Source: Chloracidobacterium sp. (lineage in GTDB: Bacteria; Acidobacteriota; Blastocatellia; Pyrinomonadales; Pyrinomonadaceae). Taken from it: 21,372 bases of DNA. Under the pieces are notes generated by a model. The model worked only from the letters and a program-made list of their open reading frames with translations, was not told the origin of the DNA and ran no database searches. The stretch is from the NCBI GenBank assembly GCA_016711345.1, contig JADJTD010000013.1:1-21372 (forward strand), read 5' to 3'. Below are positions 1 through 7,063 of the stretch, piece after piece; the first letter of the stretch is position 1; each line of letters opens with the position of its first letter. A program made the position numbers and the translations under genes.

Positions 1-51
1 GATACCCGCGATTCTGATGATGACCTTAGGACCCGTGAAATTCTCACTCAT
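1..51 (-). CDS. Start of a small phage gene, cut by the window edge
   Basis: Only the first 17 codons are visible (MSENFTGPKVIIRIAGI), running out of the window. The ATG at 51 overlaps the TGA of the upstream gene by 8 bases. It is preceded by a strong SD, AGGAGG, five bases from the start. This is the overlap style of the whole leftward operon, so I take it as a real gene. The product cannot be named. Confidence 0.5.
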   Translation of the reverse strand, partial: MSENFTGPKVIIRIAGI

Positions 52-361
52 CACTTCCTCCTGCTCTCTGGTATGGCTCGATCTTTTGCCACGCGATATA
101 TTCATTGGCAAACCACCAAAGCGTATCTGTCGCGTCTTCGGTGAAGTAGTGAACTTTCCATTTCCCGTTTGACCGAAACTGCCATAAGTAAAAATCACCA
201 ACCTTCGGCAAATCAGCCTCGCTCTCAATCGGATGCCAAGCGGGTTGCGGTGGAATCTGCTTAATTCGGGCGCACATCATATCGAACACTTCAAGCGGCG
301 TTCGGTTCTCGATGCCAATTATTGGCTCCAGCAGATCGGTTTCTTTGGTTAGTTCGCTCAT
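44..361 (-). CDS. Small phage protein, DUF551-like
   Basis: The product has 105 residues. Residues 41-97 follow the pattern of DUF551, a short domain common in phage accessory proteins: W-H-P-I near the start, then L-P-x-x-G-D-F-Y-L, a central W-K-V-H-Y-F strand, and a closing I-A-W-Q-K-I-E-P-Y. The domain has no known biochemical role. The first 40 residues are helical and charged. The start overlaps the stop of the 256-residue gene by ATGA (358-361), so the two are translationally coupled. The family call rests on pattern recognition only. Confidence 0.6.
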   Translation of the reverse strand: MSELTKETDLLEPIIGIENRTPLEVFDMMCARIKQIPPQPAWHPIESEADLPKVGDFYLWQFRSNGKWKVHYFTEDATDTLWWFANEYIAWQKIEPYQRAGGSDE

Positions 362-1128
362 TTTGTTTTCTCCTCTGTCGATAGCTTGCCGTGCTTTGCG
401 AGTTGGGCTAAGTGGAAGGTCGCCGCAAAGTCACCAACTCTCTCAAGTTCCTCGTCGTCACCGATGTCAAAATTCTCACTGTAAAGCCAAGAAGCCTCGT
501 GCTTCAAGGCCTCCCTGTCGGCTTTGGCGGGGTTGATCGTTGAACAAAAATGTCGATGTCCGGGAAGGGCCTCTTTGCATTCCTCGCAATGTCGATCCGG
601 TCGAGTACATACGCCATTCTGTTTCCGATGCCCACATTCACAAACGCCCGCCTCCCTGTCGGCTTTGGCATCAGCCTGCGGTTTGGTTGGTTGTTCGGCC
701 GCGACATCGCCGCATTGCGGGCAACGATCAAACGCAGTGCCGTTCCAAGTATGTCCGCAAGATAAACCGAGCCTCAAGCGGCTTTGAAACTCACTCGCAC
801 CGCCAGCGGGTTCGCATCGCTTCAAGTCTATGCCGTCCTCGTAGGCGTTCTTACCGCATTTCGTGCAAGTATCTGAAAAGGTGAAGGCGTGACTGCCAGC
901 GGGTTCGGCGGCGGTCAGGGCGGCGTTGTAAATTAGCAACGGCTTCCCTGCCAACTGATTCAACGCGTCAATATCAGAGTGCAAAAGACAAGTATTGCCG
1001 TCAGGATATGCCCCTGTTTTAATCCAGTAACCGTCTTGCCCTTGGTCGTATTCCAGTCTTGGCAGTGGTCTCGCCGCGTCTTGGGCTGCGCCTCGCTCGG
1101 CGGGTTGTGGTGTCGGGGTTTTAGTCAT
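358..1128 (-). CDS. Cysteine-rich phage protein with several zinc-knuckle motifs
   Basis: The product has 256 residues and no family I can name. It carries four cysteine clusters: CTKCGK, then CGHTW followed by CPQCG, then CECGH, then CEECKEALPGHRHFC. These could bind two or more zinc ions, as in small phage zinc ribbons. The segments between are low-complexity and alanine-rich, with repeated KADREA blocks, suggesting a modular linker protein. The start at 1128 overlaps the upstream stop by ATGA, and an AGGAG lies eight bases upstream. A role in nucleic-acid binding is inference only. Confidence 0.7.
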   Translation of the reverse strand: MTKTPTPQPAERGAAQDAARPLPRLEYDQGQDGYWIKTGAYPDGNTCLLHSDIDALNQLAGKPLLIYNAALTAAEPAGSHAFTFSDTCTKCGKNAYEDGIDLKRCEPAGGASEFQSRLRLGLSCGHTWNGTAFDRCPQCGDVAAEQPTKPQADAKADREAGVCECGHRKQNGVCTRPDRHCEECKEALPGHRHFCSTINPAKADREALKHEASWLYSENFDIGDDEELERVGDFAATFHLAQLAKHGKLSTEEKTK

Positions 1129-1316
1129 TTTGATTGCTCCTGTGCGTCTATAATTGCTGGCGTTGGCACTGGATAGTGCTTCTCAAAAAGAACTAGCACA
1201 TCGCCAACAAAATCCAACCACTTCTGGTCAACCTCAGAAGACGGGTGAACAAATAGTTGTGGTGGCGTTGATTCGTTCTCAAAAATAGTAATCGTGAATT
1301 GGTGTTTTACGTTCAT
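1125..1316 (-). CDS. Small hypothetical phage protein (63 residues)
   Basis: No family is recognised. The product begins MNVKHQFTITIFENE and has a beta-type N-terminus and an amphipathic middle (WLDFVGDVLVLFEKHY). It overlaps the next gene by ATGA at 1125-1128. Upstream lies the 8-bp duplication TACCCTTT of transposon element 1, which separates this gene from its former upstream neighbour. In the rebuilt pre-insertion sequence its ATG overlaps the TGA of that neighbour by ATGA, which supports this start. The sequence AAAGGG before the ATG serves as SD and is itself part of the target duplication. Confidence 0.6.
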   Translation of the reverse strand: MNVKHQFTITIFENESTPPQLFVHPSSEVDQKWLDFVGDVLVLFEKHYPVPTPAIIDAQEQSK

Positions 1317-1318
1317 AT

Positions 1319-1326
1319 TACCCTTT
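1319..1326. repeat. 8-bp target-site duplication, left copy
   Basis: TACCCTTT directly abuts the left inverted repeat of element 1. The bases beyond it on either side do not extend the match with the right copy, so the duplication is exactly eight bases, as expected for IS1595-family insertion. Confidence 0.85.
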
Positions 1327-1351
1327 CGTGATTATCCCTTGACAGTAGGTA
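1327..1351 (+). repeat. Element 1 left terminal inverted repeat
   Basis: The end reads CGTGATTATCCCTTGAC and continues for eight more bases. The block ATTAT followed after three bases by CTTGAC has the same spacing from the tip as in element 2, which links the two elements. The final TTGAC forms the -35 box of the transposase promoter. Confidence 0.75.
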
Positions 1352-1367
1352 TAAATTTTGCTATTAT
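1339..1367 (+). promoter_or_regulatory. Transposase promoter inside the left end of element 1
   Basis: The -35 TTGACA (1339-1344) is separated by exactly 17 bases from the -10 TATTAT (1362-1367). The -35 lies within the inverted repeat, so transposase binding at the end could repress its own gene. This is inference from layout. Confidence 0.7.
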
Positions 1368-1369
1368 TA

Positions 1370-1391
1370 TAGTTAGTCGAGAGGCTAACTA
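1370..1391 (+). promoter_or_regulatory. Leader hairpin over the transposase ribosome-binding site
   Basis: TAGTTAG and CTAACTA form a perfect 7-bp stem around an 8-base loop, TCGAGAGG. The loop contains the only SD-like sequence (GAGAGG) for the ATG at 1394. The hairpin would begin a few bases after transcription start and may damp translation. It could equally be an operator dyad. Confidence 0.45.
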
Positions 1392-1393
1392 TT

Positions 1394-2293
1394 ATGAAAG
1401 CAGCAGTTAAACCCAAAATGAAGCGATATACGGTCAAAGATTTTCGTAATCAATTTCCGACCGATGATGCCTGTCTCGAATATCTCAAAGATTTGCTATA
1501 TCCAGAGGGTATCACCTGTAAAAAGTGCGAGAAAATCACCAAGCACCATAAAGTAGCCTCACGCCGAAGCTATTCGTGTCAAATTTGCGGTCATCACGTT
1601 CACCCGACCGCCGGAACCATCTATCACAAATCAACAACGCCTTTGACCGATTGGTTTTATGCCGTCTTTCTTATGGCTTCAACACGGTGCGGCATATCAG
1701 CTAAACAGCTTGAACGTGAATTAGGCGTTACCTATAAAACCGCTTGGCGTATGTTTAAGCAAATTCGATCTATGCTTGACGAATCCGACGCCGACAAACT
1801 GACCGGAAAAGTTGAAGTTGACGAAACATACATAGGCGGTAAGCACATCGGCACAAATATCAGAGGTCGCAACACCAAAACCAAAGCCGTCGTTGCTGGA
1901 GCCGTAGAGCGTGACGGTGGCAAAGTCAAAACGAAAGTTATCCCAGAGGTAAGCGCTCCGACCTTACTTAATTTTGTCTGCAATTCTATCGAGACTCAAT
2001 CGACCGTATTTACCGACGAATGGAAGTCCTACAACAAAGTCAAAGATCACGGCTACACCCACCACCGCATTTATCACGGTAAACGGGTTTATGTGCAAGG
2101 CGAAAATCATACAAATACCATTGAAGGCTTTTGGTCAATCCTCAAAGGTGGCATTAAAGGCGTTTACAGGCACACGAGCCGTCAGCATCTACAAAGCTAT
2201 GTCAATGAATACGCGTTTCGTTACAACCGCCGAAACGACGAAACGCCTATGTTTCTTCAGTTTCTTGGTCAGGTTCGCAAATCCGTTGACTAG
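1394..2293 (+). CDS. IS1595-family (ISXO2-like) transposase, intact
   Basis: This 299-residue product cuts and joins the ends of element 1. It has an N-terminal zinc ribbon (Cys42, Cys45, Cys62, Cys65), then a helix-turn-helix-like stretch near residues 99-120 (GISAKQLERELGVTYKTAWR). The catalytic core shows VEVDETYIGGK with Asp143, TVFTDEWKSY with Asp208, and HTNTIEGFW with Asn241 and Glu244, the order and spacing of the ISXO2-like DDE domain. Length is normal for the family. The reading frame is unbroken, unlike its relative at 13988. It reads against the surrounding phage operon from its own promoter and ends inside the convergent 60-residue cargo gene. Confidence 0.93.
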   Translation: MKAAVKPKMKRYTVKDFRNQFPTDDACLEYLKDLLYPEGITCKKCEKITKHHKVASRRSYSCQICGHHVHPTAGTIYHKSTTPLTDWFYAVFLMASTRCGISAKQLERELGVTYKTAWRMFKQIRSMLDESDADKLTGKVEVDETYIGGKHIGTNIRGRNTKTKAVVAGAVERDGGKVKTKVIPEVSAPTLLNFVCNSIETQSTVFTDEWKSYNKVKDHGYTHHRIYHGKRVYVQGENHTNTIEGFWSILKGGIKGVYRHTSRQHLQSYVNEYAFRYNRRNDETPMFLQFLGQVRKSVD

Positions 2294-2429
2294 CCTTTTT
2301 TAAGGCGTCCTGAAAATCCTCTTGCGAGAACATTTCTTCGTCGGCTTCCGAGATTTCTTGGACGGCCTGATTAGAAGTCTTTTTCACGTCTTCTTTTTGT
2401 TTTATTTTTACGGTGCGTTCACTGACCAT
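2247..2429 (-). CDS. Small charged cargo protein of element 1 (60 residues)
   Basis: The product is acidic and lysine-rich and ends in an amphipathic segment (MFSQEDFQDALKKASQ). No family is recognised. Its ATG lies 22 bases inside the end of the membrane-protein gene, after ACGAGAGAAATT, which can act as SD, so the two genes look coupled. Its last 47 bases overlap the transposase 3' end on the other strand. A small protein beside a transposase is common in this family (compare 14901-15025), but the two are not obviously alike. Confidence 0.5.
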   Translation of the reverse strand: MVSERTVKIKQKEDVKKTSNQAVQEISEADEEMFSQEDFQDALKKASQRICEPDQETEET

Positions 2430-3417
2430 AATTTCTCTCGTAATTCACTAAATTTCGCCTGCACGCTATCGCCTATAACTAACTGTTTAGATGCCACCTC
2501 TGGAAATTTATCACTACCTTTTATTGTAATTTGTAGTTTTGAGAAGTGAAAATTCAGGTCTGACGCATCTTTGTTTTGAGTAAATTCCTGCCACCCCTCT
2601 TCAATAAAGTCTCTTTCCCTAGGGTCTAATTCTTGGTATATCACTAGAACTGTATCCTCATTATTCTGTAATTGTTTTGGCGGTTTATCCACAAACTTTA
2701 GTCTTTTCAAGCCTTTACCTCTAAACATTATTTCACCGCCCAATTCTTTTTCAACGGCAATGTCGAAAACTGAATGGTTTACGATCTTCAAAGTAAAAGC
2801 AATATAATCTAAAACTCCGTGCTTACCGCTATCCGCAATCCACGCCTTTGTGGGCTGAATGGTAACAAACCATTCAGGAAATTGAGCGTGGGATGCCGCT
2901 AATTCATATAGCCATTTTTTGCTTTCATAATGCCCCTCTAATGTAGTGTAATTATCGCCCGCCCGAGCCAGAGATTGCTTCAGCCCATCAATTTCTTTTT
3001 GTTGTTCCCGCAGGTCTTGCTTGTGGTTCTCTTTAAGCCGTTCAATTCTTGCGCTAAGCGTGTCAATTTCCGTTTTCCGCCCCTCATTTTCGGCATATAC
3101 AGCTTGATAACGACCTCGCAATTCATCATCTGGCTCGGCGTCCGGTAAGATTGATAACCCTTTTCCTGAATCCCCATTTTCTGTGGCTTGACCGCTTCGC
3201 CACTGTTTCAACCAGATCAGGCCGTTCAAAAGCCACACGGTTGCCAAAGAGTAGAAACAGAAATAAGACTGACTGCCCAAAGCGGCAATTCTTTGACGTA
3301 GGCAGAATATCCGGTAAGTGTAGTCACTGCCACACCTCCTGCATACCAAAGTACCTGAAAGATAAAATTGCCGAGAACGCCCTGCGTGAGAGGCTTATTG
3401 GCAAGCGGATTTTGCAT
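2408..3417 (-). CDS. Cargo membrane protein: two helices, coiled coil, beta domain (one frameshift)
   Basis: Reading from ATG 3417 gives MQNPLANKP, a first hydrophobic helix (VLGNFIFQVLWYAGGVAVTT) and the start of a second. Near 3245 the frame changes, and the second helix continues as LATVWLLNGLIWL. A basic stop-transfer segment, a linker, a coiled coil rich in E, K and L (roughly residues 95-155) and a C-terminal 150-residue domain rich in beta segments follow. The product is about 335 residues. No family is recognised. The topology predicts a membrane-anchored protein with a cytoplasmic sensing or binding domain. An upstream ATG at 3458 is in frame but followed by TAA; it sits after GGAGGT in the right inverted repeat, so the true start may lie there. 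Confidence 0.6.
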
Positions 3418-3460
3418 AAGAAAAGACCAAAAATGTTAATATAACATAAAATCATTCATT

Positions 3461-3485
3461 TACCTCCCTTGAGGGTATAAGCACG
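3461..3485 (-). repeat. Element 1 right terminal inverted repeat
   Basis: Read inward, the end is CGTGCTTATACCCTCAAGG and continues to 3461. It is imperfect relative to the left end. Its inner part contains GGAGGT, which would serve as ribosome-binding site for the leftward cargo gene. Confidence 0.7.
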
Positions 3486-3493
3486 TACCCTTT
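3486..3493. repeat. 8-bp target-site duplication, right copy
   Basis: TACCCTTT abuts the right end of element 1 and is identical to 1319-1326. Confidence 0.85.
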
Positions 3494-3621
3494 TAGTGCT
3501 TTCCCGTATTGCTATCAATTGTTCAAGAATTTCTAACAACAGTTCCATCATTAGAACGCCTATCGGATTATGAGCGGATCGGGTAAACAACTCCACGCGC
3601 TCAGCAAGTTCTTGTTGTTTG

Positions 3622-3996
3622 TCATTTTTCATCACGTTCTCCTCCCTGCGGGTTCAGTGCCTCGAACGGCTGAGGCTCGGTGTCTTTTGTTATCGCTTTT
3701 CGCAGTTGCCGTCTCAAAGTGTCAACGTCATCAGCTATACCTAAATCCTCGACTCCGTTAAATGCCGCATCAACTCTTCCGAGAACGGCAATTGATGTTT
3801 CAATTTTCTCTTTGAGAATCGCGACCTCGGACATCGCGGCGGCGTGTTCGTTGGCTAGAGATTTGAGGTCGTTGGTGTCACATATACGAGTACAGCCTAT
3901 TTCTAAGTGCAAATACTGCGGGCAGCGATACACAGTCTCGTCTAGCGGAATTGTCTTTATACACTCCAAAATCGTCTCGATCTTTGCTTCGTTCAT
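3622..3996 (-). CDS. Hypothetical phage protein with coiled-coil segment
   Basis: The product has 124 residues and no recognised family. The N-terminal 40 residues contain three spaced cysteines (YRCPQYLHLEIGCTRICD) that could bind a metal. The middle, residues 45-80, is a predicted coiled coil (AAAMSEVAILKEKIETSIAVL). The C-terminus is charged. It overlaps the upstream gene by ATGA at 3993-3996 and the downstream 50-codon gene by 11 bases, so it belongs to the run of small coupled accessory genes. Confidence 0.65.
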   Translation of the reverse strand: MNEAKIETILECIKTIPLDETVYRCPQYLHLEIGCTRICDTNDLKSLANEHAAAMSEVAILKEKIETSIAVLGRVDAAFNGVEDLGIADDVDTLRRQLRKAITKDTEPQPFEALNPQGGERDEK

Positions 3997-4271
3997 ACAG
4001 CCTCCATTTCGTCTAGGATTGCTCGAAAATCCGCTTTTGTCTCCAAATAACCCTGAGCATAGTAACCGTCCTCATCGCCGTCTTTACGGGCTTTCATCGC
4101 CTCCACCCGCGCCCTCAACGTCGCTATGAGGGCTTTCTCGCGTTCGAGTGCGAAGTCTGCCATGTCGATATGTTTCGGATTATAGTTCTTTGGCGTTTCA
4201 GCGCCCTGTGCCGCAAAAGTATCATCAATCCATTTTATTGCTTCCTTTTGGACTTTCCGCCGATTATCCAT
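3993..4271 (-). CDS. Hypothetical phage protein (92 residues), helical
   Basis: The product is highly charged and helical: an N-terminal basic stretch, then ALEREKALIATLRARVEAMK, which reads as a coiled coil. The end, GYYAQGYLETKADFRAILDE, resembles the YxxGY helix seen in several short phage accessory proteins. No function can be assigned. The start overlaps the upstream stop by eight bases (4264-4271) and the stop overlaps the next start by ATGA. Confidence 0.65.
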   Translation of the reverse strand: MDNRRKVQKEAIKWIDDTFAAQGAETPKNYNPKHIDMADFALEREKALIATLRARVEAMKARKDGDEDGYYAQGYLETKADFRAILDEMEAV

Positions 4272-4590
4272 TTTCGTTCTCCTTTAGTTTTTCGATGTAT
4301 TTACACGCGGGCGATTTTCCCTCAATGCGTCTATTTTCCGCGTCGTGTAACTCCTCGACCGTTAAAAGCCCAACCGCTGAATCAGGACACACGCCCATCG
4401 GACAGCGGATGGCGTCGGCTAATGCTATTTTCAGCTTCGCAATCTCCAACGCCTTCGCTCGCTGTCCGGCGTCGAAGCCTGCCACGAATATATCTTGTTC
4501 GCCTGCTTTTGCGTAAACCTCTGGCTCGACGTGATTCATCCACGTTTTCCAAGCCAACTTCGCCTCGTCGCCTTTGTTTTGGTTGCTCAT
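4264..4590 (-). CDS. Hypothetical phage protein (108 residues)
   Basis: The product starts MSNQNKGDEAKLAW and contains AGEQDIFVAGFDAGQRA at residues 31-47, a pattern widespread in small phage proteins (a helix followed by FxxGxxA). Two cysteines frame CPMGVC in the centre. The C-terminus is lysine and glutamate rich. No biochemical role is known to me. It follows the replication gene after 24 non-coding bases and overlaps the next gene by eight bases. Confidence 0.65.
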   Translation of the reverse strand: MSNQNKGDEAKLAWKTWMNHVEPEVYAKAGEQDIFVAGFDAGQRAKALEIAKLKIALADAIRCPMGVCPDSAVGLLTVEELHDAENRRIEGKSPACKYIEKLKENENG

Positions 4591-4614
4591 ATTACTTTTC
4601 CTGTCGTCGTTATT

Positions 4615-5433
4615 TCAGACCTTGCCTCGTGATCTGAGCCATGATTTGTAGGCCTGCGGGCGGCATTTGTCGCAGGGCCATGATTCGAGTGTTCCGTAAA
4701 TTCTGCCGTCGGTATCGCGGCAGGCGTCGCATCGTTTGCCGGGATCTTCGGTTTTGGTTCCGCTGCCGTTTTGGGTTGGGATGCCGTTTCGATACCATTC
4801 GAGAGCCCAGGCGAAGTTTCCGGGATTGTAGCCTCGTGCCACCCAGGCCGTCCGACATTCACGCAGCTTGTCCATATCGATCTCGCTTCCCAGCCCGCTG
4901 GTGATCGTTTCGTGGAGTTCTATTCGCGGCAGTTTTCCGGTGATCGTTCTGACCGATTCGATGGCCGGATGATACTTCTTCGCGGGTGCGGTCGGCTTGG
5001 CCGACGCCTCCCTCTTTTCTTCTTCTTTTATTTCTTCTTTCTTATTACTTCTTTCTGATAAGCGTTTCTCAGGCGTTACATTTTGTTTATCTCTAAATTT
5101 CTGGACTCGTAAGTTACTCAATTCTTTAGCTTTAAGTTCTCTCGCGTACTTGCGTGATTTGAGCGTTACAATTTTGTTACGAAGCGTTACAAGCGTTACA
5201 TCGGCCGTGTTGTAGCGTTTGAGTTCCGCAATACATCTCTTTGCTTCGTCAGGAAAACATCCCGTCGCTTTCGCAAAATCTTCATAGGTTCCTTTCATCT
5301 CCGGGTTGCCCGCTTCGCGCATAATTGCGATACATTCCAGCCAAAAACCGCGCGTCGCGAGCGAACACATTCTCACCTTCGGCTTTCGCCAAGCCGGTAG
5401 TTCAAACTTAAAAAACCAGTCACCTTTTGCCAT
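4615..5433 (-). CDS. Phage replication initiator-like protein with C-terminal zinc motif
   Basis: The product has 272 residues. The N-terminal 100 residues (MAKGDWFFKFELPAWRKPKV, then a conserved WLECIAIM helix and TYEDFAKATGC) look like the winged helix of phage replisome organiser and replication O-type proteins. A lysine and glutamate linker follows (residues about 120-150). The C-terminal part has GYNPGNFAWALEWYRNG, an element seen in these replication proteins, and a CDAC...CDKC pair likely to bind zinc. It is placed between the recombination genes and the accessory genes, which suits origin recognition and helicase loading. No separate helicase or loader gene is visible. The ATG at 5433 overlaps the truncated PP-loop gene. 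Confidence 0.65.
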   Translation of the reverse strand: MAKGDWFFKFELPAWRKPKVRMCSLATRGFWLECIAIMREAGNPEMKGTYEDFAKATGCFPDEAKRCIAELKRYNTADVTLVTLRNKIVTLKSRKYARELKAKELSNLRVQKFRDKQNVTPEKRLSERSNKKEEIKEEEKREASAKPTAPAKKYHPAIESVRTITGKLPRIELHETITSGLGSEIDMDKLRECRTAWVARGYNPGNFAWALEWYRNGIPTQNGSGTKTEDPGKRCDACRDTDGRIYGTLESWPCDKCRPQAYKSWLRSRGKV

Positions 5434-5740
5434 TATTTTTACCGCGTCGAAGCATCATGAATGCTGGCGGCTGGCCATTCGTGTAAAGTTTGTCGTTTTT
5501 AGACCTTCGAATAGTGGTCGAGACCACTGCAAGAGACCCCTTAGTTACTCGATACACCGGAAATGGCAGCTCTTTTTCAAGCCAATCAAGCCATGTGTAC
5601 ACGCTTTGCGGCTCGGCCTGTGTATCAGCGAAAATCGCACAGTCTGGTATCGGCGTGATCTCGCCGTGTGCCGCCATTAAAGCCATTGTTGATGACTGAA
5701 CGCCTGCTCCCAGACTGATGATATGTTTCACATTCTCCAT
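5420..5740 (-). pseudogene. Truncated PP-loop (PAPS reductase-like) gene, N-terminal part only
   Basis: The 106 residues carry the PP-loop SLGAGVQSSTMALMA near the start and the following IPDCAIFADTQAEP strand, both typical of the adenine-nucleotide alpha-hydrolase domain of phage PAPS-reductase-family proteins. Full members have about 220-300 residues. Here the gene stops after NGQPPAFMMLRRG, running into the start of the replication gene. The neighbouring frames there code for the replication protein, so a deletion rather than a simple frameshift is likely. ATG 5740 is preceded by the RusA stop at 5745. A complete relative lies in element 2 (15022-15790). Confidence 0.65.
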
Positions 5741-5744
5741 TTTT

Positions 5745-6139
5745 CTAACAAAGCCCCATCGCCCTGATCTCGATCTCGACACGCGGATTGAGTTTGTCCT
5801 CGAACCGCTCGGCACGCAGGCGTTTGATCTGCTTGTCGTCGTGGTAGGCAAAGCCCGTCAGGCTGTCGAGCACGATCTTAAAGATGCCGTCGAGATCGCC
5901 GACCCTTCGCGGCCTGAACCACTTGATCGTCACGCCCACATCACCCACAAACGGAACGATGCCGAGCCGCTTTGCCTCTTTCGCGACATCGTTTTTGTAA
6001 GCGATGCCGTCAGCGGTCAGCCCACGCTGCACAAAAGCCTTTTTTCCACCAAACTTCGGCGTCACCACCCGCGAAAATGCAAGTGATTCAAAGCCGGCGG
6101 CGTCGGCAAAACTAAATTAACGGCGTTAGGCTGCGGCAT
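5745..6139 (-). CDS. rusA: RusA-family Holliday junction resolvase (one frameshift)
   Basis: The merged product has about 131 residues, near the 120 of Escherichia coli RusA. From ATG 6139 the frame gives MPQPNAVNLVLPTPPALNHL, the typical LPxPPSxN opening. Near 6070, in a G-rich stretch, the frame changes and continues VVTPKFGGKK. The second half has the family signature: RRVGDLDGIFKIVLDSLTG, then YHDDKQIKRL. These hold the acidic residues that bind magnesium for cutting four-way junctions. The usual Asn after the second Asp of DLDN is Gly here. It would resolve recombination and replication intermediates, in line with the neighbouring annealing protein. The start overlaps the upstream gene by 14 bases. 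Confidence 0.8.
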
Positions 6140-6341
6140 TATTACTATTGTTTAGCTCTTGAAAAGCCTGCGGAACGATCTCTTCAAAACACTCAGGGCA
6201 ACAATCTACAGGCGGGTTACCAACAAGCAGGACGGCAACCGATACTGCCTGCCCCTTAAATGTTGTTTCAATCGCCATCATTGATGCAGCAGGGATGCCT
6301 TCTTTTGCTTGCCTACAAAAATCACAAATCTTTGCCATCAT
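6126..6341 (-). CDS. Small zinc-binding phage protein (71 residues)
   Basis: The product has a CDFC pair at residues 6-9 and a CCPEC cluster about 40 residues later, together a probable treble-clef or ribbon zinc site. The segment between is beta-rich (AIETTFKGQAVSVAVLLVG). It resembles small phage proteins of unknown function. GGAG lies eight bases before ATG 6341. A second ATG follows at once. Confidence 0.6.
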   Translation of the reverse strand: MMAKICDFCRQAKEGIPAASMMAIETTFKGQAVSVAVLLVGNPPVDCCPECFEEIVPQAFQELNNSNNAAA

Positions 6342-6343
6342 AT

Positions 6344-6678
6344 TTATTTCTCCGGCCGCCGGTCGCTGCTGACGGGTAGCTCGGACGCGGCGTAATAGAT
6401 CGGAATATTAAAGATCTCGGCAAAAGCGTGTTCGATGCGGGCACCTTTCGAGTCGCGCCAGTTCGATAGAAAATAAACGCCCTCGCCCTGAAAGATCATG
6501 ATCTGCAAAGCGTCGAACAAATATTCAAAATACTCACGCCCTGGCTTCTGATCGACCAGCTTCATCGGATTAAGCGGCGTGTGTCCTTTGCGACAATGAA
6601 CGCCTCGGCCGATTCAAATAGTCGAAACGCGACGTCTTCGTCTAATCCTGTTATCTTGCCCGCCAGATAGATCTGCAT
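6344..6678 (-). CDS. DUF4406-family protein, nucleoside deoxyribosyltransferase-like (one frameshift)
   Basis: From ATG 6678 the frame reads MQIYLAGKITGLDEDV, the usual start of this family. It breaks at 6586, where GG should be GGG, and continues HTPLNPMKLVDQKPGREYF. The second half has the family hallmark DALQIMIFQGEGVYFLSNW followed by DSKGARIEHAFAE. The merged length of 111 residues is normal. These proteins share the fold of nucleoside 2-deoxyribosyltransferases and are common in phage genomes; substrate and reaction are not established. The shift lies in a G run, pointing to sequence error. Confidence 0.75.
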
Positions 6679-6691
6679 TTAGATTCCCTTC

Positions 6692-7063
6692 CTATAACTT
6701 GTAAGATCGTTGCCGTATTTTTTTAGAACGCTTTTTGCCGACGGCGATGAGTTTGCCTTGCTTCTGCAAACGTTGAAAGATGCCGCCGGAGGCCTGTTGT
6801 TTCTTCGTCTGCGGGCCGTGGCTTTGCTCGTACCGCAAGCGGACATCCTCAGCCGAAAAAGGCTCGTGAGCGACCGACGCAAAGGTCAGGATGTATCGCT
6901 CATAAGCCGCCTTCCATTCCTCATGAGCGGCATCCAAAGCCGCGTCGATCACCGCCTGACGCGGATTGCCGTTAATCACACAAGCGGTCGGATCGGCACC
7001 GGGCGGAGGAATATAGATCATGCGTTCATCAAACATTGACGGCTGAATGTGTATTTCGCTCAT
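6692..7063 (-). CDS. Winged-helix-like phage protein (123 residues)
   Basis: The first half has an acidic tail (MSEIHIQPSMFDE) and a helical region (AVIDAALDAAHEEWKAAYER). The second half, PFSAEDVRLRYEQSHGP, then GGIFQRLQKQGKLIAVG and a basic end, reads as a winged helix: two helices, a recognition helix and a wing. Small DNA-binding proteins of this layout are frequent in phage replication operons. No specific role can be given. It overlaps the next gene upstream by ATGA at 7060-7063. Confidence 0.6.
   Translation of the reverse strand: MSEIHIQPSMFDERMIYIPPPGADPTACVINGNPRQAVIDAALDAAHEEWKAAYERYILTFASVAHEPFSAEDVRLRYEQSHGPQTKKQQASGGIFQRLQKQGKLIAVGKKRSKKIRQRSYKL

Larger units (their letters stand above)
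1327..3485. mobile_element. Element 1: IS1595-family transposon with cargo, 2159 bp
   Basis: The left end, 1327-1351, and the reverse complement of the right end, 3461-3485, match at about 18 of 25 positions without gaps. They share CGTG, TTAT, CCT-like and AGGTA blocks. Both ends are flanked by the exact octamer TACCCTTT, and an 8-bp target duplication is the hallmark of the IS1595 family. The element holds an intact transposase on the plus strand and two cargo genes on the minus strand. Deleting it with one octamer fuses the 50-codon gene at 3632 to the gene at 1316 through an ATGA overlap. This is strong internal proof of a genuine insertion into the phage. Confidence 0.85.
3456..3632 (-). 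pseudogene. Small phage gene interrupted by element 1
   Basis: As it stands the frame encodes 58 residues (MKNDKQQELAERVELF onwards). The last nine codons, RAYTLKGGK, come from the transposon end. Joining 3486 to 1318 across the insertion instead gives RESTKRVI and a TGA that overlaps the next ATG (1316) by ATGA. The native product was therefore 50 residues, an amphipathic helical protein (VLMMELLLEILEQLIAI) of unknown role. The start at 3632 overlaps the upstream stop by 11 bases. The change replaces only the final residue by a short tail, so the protein may still work. Confidence 0.7.

Noticed and set aside
4587..4862. A 91-residue leftward frame overlapping the replication gene
   Set aside because: It lies in another frame of the C-terminal part of the 272-residue gene, has biased composition rich in proline, threonine and alanine, and lacks its own ribosome-binding site.
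5741..5851. A 37-residue N-terminal extension of the truncated PP-loop gene
   Set aside because: The stretch is an arginine and serine-rich shadow of the RusA gene. The PP-loop family begins at the ATG at 5740.
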